Both the position numbers and the translations under genes were made by a program. The notes under the pieces are model-generated. The model searched no databases and was not told the DNA's origin. It was given only the letters and a program-made list of their open reading frames with translations. Positions 62,539-64,000 of a DNA stretch of 64,000 nucleotides are shown here, one piece after another (positions within the stretch are counted from its first letter, which is position 1; every line of letters starts with the position of its first letter). Source of the DNA: Prunella strophiata (lineage: Eukaryota > Chordata > Aves > Passeriformes > Prunellidae). The stretch spans positions 68,487,785 to 68,551,784 of the forward strand of contig JAZBQD010000018.1 in NCBI GenBank assembly GCA_036583965.1, read 5' to 3'.

Positions 62539-62665
62539 TCATAGCTCCATTTCAAAACAAGCTGTTTTGAAAGCCTGTGAAAAGGTGACATCTTCATCTG
62601 TGGTTTCCTCCAGCCACGCTGACGTTTTGGGGTGAAGGCTTTGAGAACCTGAGAGCACAAAACTC
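62539..62665 (-). CDS. Candidate terminal coding exon, possibly DNAAF9
   Basis: On the minus strand an acceptor (ATCTCTCTGCAG) is followed by a 41-codon open frame ending in TGA at 62539. It includes SAWLEETTDEDVTFSQAF then KTACFEMEL, with 'aataaa' 77 nt after the stop. A second acceptor-like CTCTCAG at 62649 would shorten it by 17 nt. Acidic, helix-compatible composition and the nearby poly(A) signal make it look like a real last exon. In human, DNAAF9 (C20orf194) lies upstream of SLC4A11 on the same strand, so its 3' end is expected here. I cannot confirm the identity from sequence alone and found no convincing preceding exon before the window edge. A longer frame in another phase (62466-62765) overlaps it and is less attractive. 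Confidence 0.4.
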
Positions 62666-62904
62666 CTGCAGAGAGATCACCAAAGCAGCGCAGCGGGGTG
62701 GGAGCGCTCACACCAGCACCCTCCGGCATGTGCCCTCCATACACGCCAAGGCCTCGGCTCAATCAAGCAGCAGAAGGTGACTCATCACTCCACAGCAGCT
62801 GAACTCTTCCAAAAGGTCACTTTGTAATGAGGAGTAAGAGTGACAGCAGTTCTGAGAGTGAAATAACCAAGAAATCCAGCGTATTTCCAGTCACAAATAA
62901 CACG

Positions 62905-62922
62905 ACGCGCAGCGCTGCGCGT
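62905..62922. repeat. 18-bp perfect CpG-rich palindrome
   Basis: 'acgcgcagcgctgcgcgt' is its own reverse complement and contains six CpG sites in a locally CpG-poor region. Confidence 0.85.
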
Positions 62923-63186
62923 GGGCTGAGGAGGAACTCGTGAGCAACGTCCCCTCCTTCCCCAAACCACACAGAAACACAACAGGAAAGCACCACAGAG
63001 CTTCTCAGAGCCCTCAGAGGCAGCTCCAAGGTGCTGTCCCCTTTAGACAAAGGAGGAAGATGAGCAATAACACAAATACAGGGCAGAAATGCCCACTGCC
63101 ATGGCACCAAGTCGGCAAAAGAAGAAGCCTCTCTCAGAGATTCACACAAGGATGCCACAACTACAAAAAAACATTCAGAGACCTGC

Positions 63187-63217
63187 TTTTGGGTTGTTTT
63201 TTTTTTTTTTTTTTTTG
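63187..63217. repeat. Poly(T) run
   Basis: 'gggttg' followed by a T-run of about 20 and 'gtttgtggg'; simple sequence, no element recognised. Confidence 0.8.
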
Positions 63218-64000
63218 TTTGTGGGGATAGTTTGAGGAAGGCAAGACTGAGTCCTGGAAGGGGACATGTAGAGCCACCTAAGATGTCAGCACAGACAGCT
63301 GGGCTTGTGTTCCCTGTGGCAGAAGGAAGGGTTTGGGAAGAAGCAGGGGCCTGTCCTGCCTCCAAAACCAGCAGCACTTCTCCCCAAGCCCTTACACTGT
63401 TTTCAGGCAGATGCTGGGGGCTCAGTCACCTCCCCAGGTCCCAACCTGGGTCACCCTCTCACATTCCCAGTCCTCAGGAAAGCACCAACCACATCCCAAG
63501 AGCCCACAAGCAAGGTGGGAAGGAGGGAAGGAGCAGGGCTACCCAGACCTTATGCCCCACGTGCCCTCAAAAAACCTCCCTGAGATCAAGCATTATTTTC
63601 TGCCCTTCTGCAACTCAACCCAGCCTCCAGAGGACACCTCTGGCTGGAGATGAGAGGACTGGCTTCCAGTTTTGTCCTCTGACTGCCCAAAATTTGTTCT
63701 TTGTATGAGAAAGGGAGAGCGAGTGCCAAAGGAAGTGCTGTCACCAGCGGTGCTGGATCAGCTGACATCTGGCAGACATTCAACTTCCCCTTCCAGATGT
63801 CAACCTAAGGCTTGGCCCCCTGGAACAAGAAAGATGAACCTTGTGACAGCTACAAGCATCTAAGGGCCTAAATAACCAGAGAATTTTAGTATTTTCCTCT
63901 CACCATTTGGAAGTCCTGAATATTTCCAGCACTTCCAAGGGCAGGAAGCCCCAAGCCCTCAGGGACTACTTCCTGAAGAGGCTGGAAATCTCCAGAAGAT

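Larger units (their letters stand above)
62666..64000. other. Right flank, no gene resolved
   Basis: Presumably intron if the exon at 62539-62665 is real. It holds the CpG palindrome at 62905 and a T-run near 63190. A minus-strand open stretch at 63908-64000 ending in a GTGAGA donor is the only other weak exon candidate. Its exit phase does not match either acceptor of the terminal exon. Confidence 0.4.

Noticed and set aside
62466..62765. Longer minus-strand frame overlapping the candidate terminal exon
   Set aside because: Begins right after an in-frame stop with a TTG rather than ATG, and ends only slightly before the AATAAA. The alternative 41-codon frame fits a splice acceptor better.
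63908..64000. Possible exon with donor GTGAGA at the right edge
   Set aside because: Open frame is short and truncated, and its exit phase does not match either acceptor of the terminal exon candidate.

Overview
This is a window of vertebrate nuclear DNA, almost certainly from a bird and probably a songbird. Coding sequence is scattered in short GT-AG exons. About twenty CR1-type LINE fragments lie in introns and flanks, recognisable by the avian 3' end 'ggttggaagggacc' or its complement. Three LTR-like pieces carry compact TATA/AATAAA cores. There is no bacterial gene organisation.

The dominant feature is one gene on the minus strand, SLC4A11 (a solute carrier family 4 member, an NH3-stimulated H+/OH- and water-permeable membrane transporter). 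Fourteen consecutive coding exons can be read from an ATG at 52130 down to 1230. Every junction has a GT donor and AG acceptor, and reading phase is continuous throughout, giving 663 complete codons plus 2 nt. They encode the acidic/serine-rich N-terminus, the cytoplasmic domain and roughly the first two thirds of the membrane domain. The remaining membrane helices and C-terminus lie off the left edge. Introns are large (up to about 9.3 kb) and hold CR1 and LTR debris, A/T runs and several stretches that look like conserved non-coding elements.

Directly upstream of the first coding exon (52141-53706) is a five-copy tandem array of units of about 311-321 bp, alternating in length so that identical landmarks recur every 632 bp. 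This is a higher-order dimer array abutting the start codon. Each unit carries splice-acceptor-like signals in the gene's direction. The proximal unit extends the SLC4A11 frame upstream to a second in-frame ATG at 52223. I consider this the most unusual structure in the window.

The remainder (53707-64000) is mainly intergenic. It holds a TAATTA-rich element (53790-54070), a long homopurine GA tract (56147-56405), two CR1 pieces and an LTR. At 62539-62665 (-) there is a candidate terminal coding exon followed by AATAAA. By position and orientation it could be the 3' end of a DNAAF9 orthologue, the upstream neighbour of SLC4A11 in human; that assignment is inference only.

No RNA gene, CRISPR array or other autonomous system was found.
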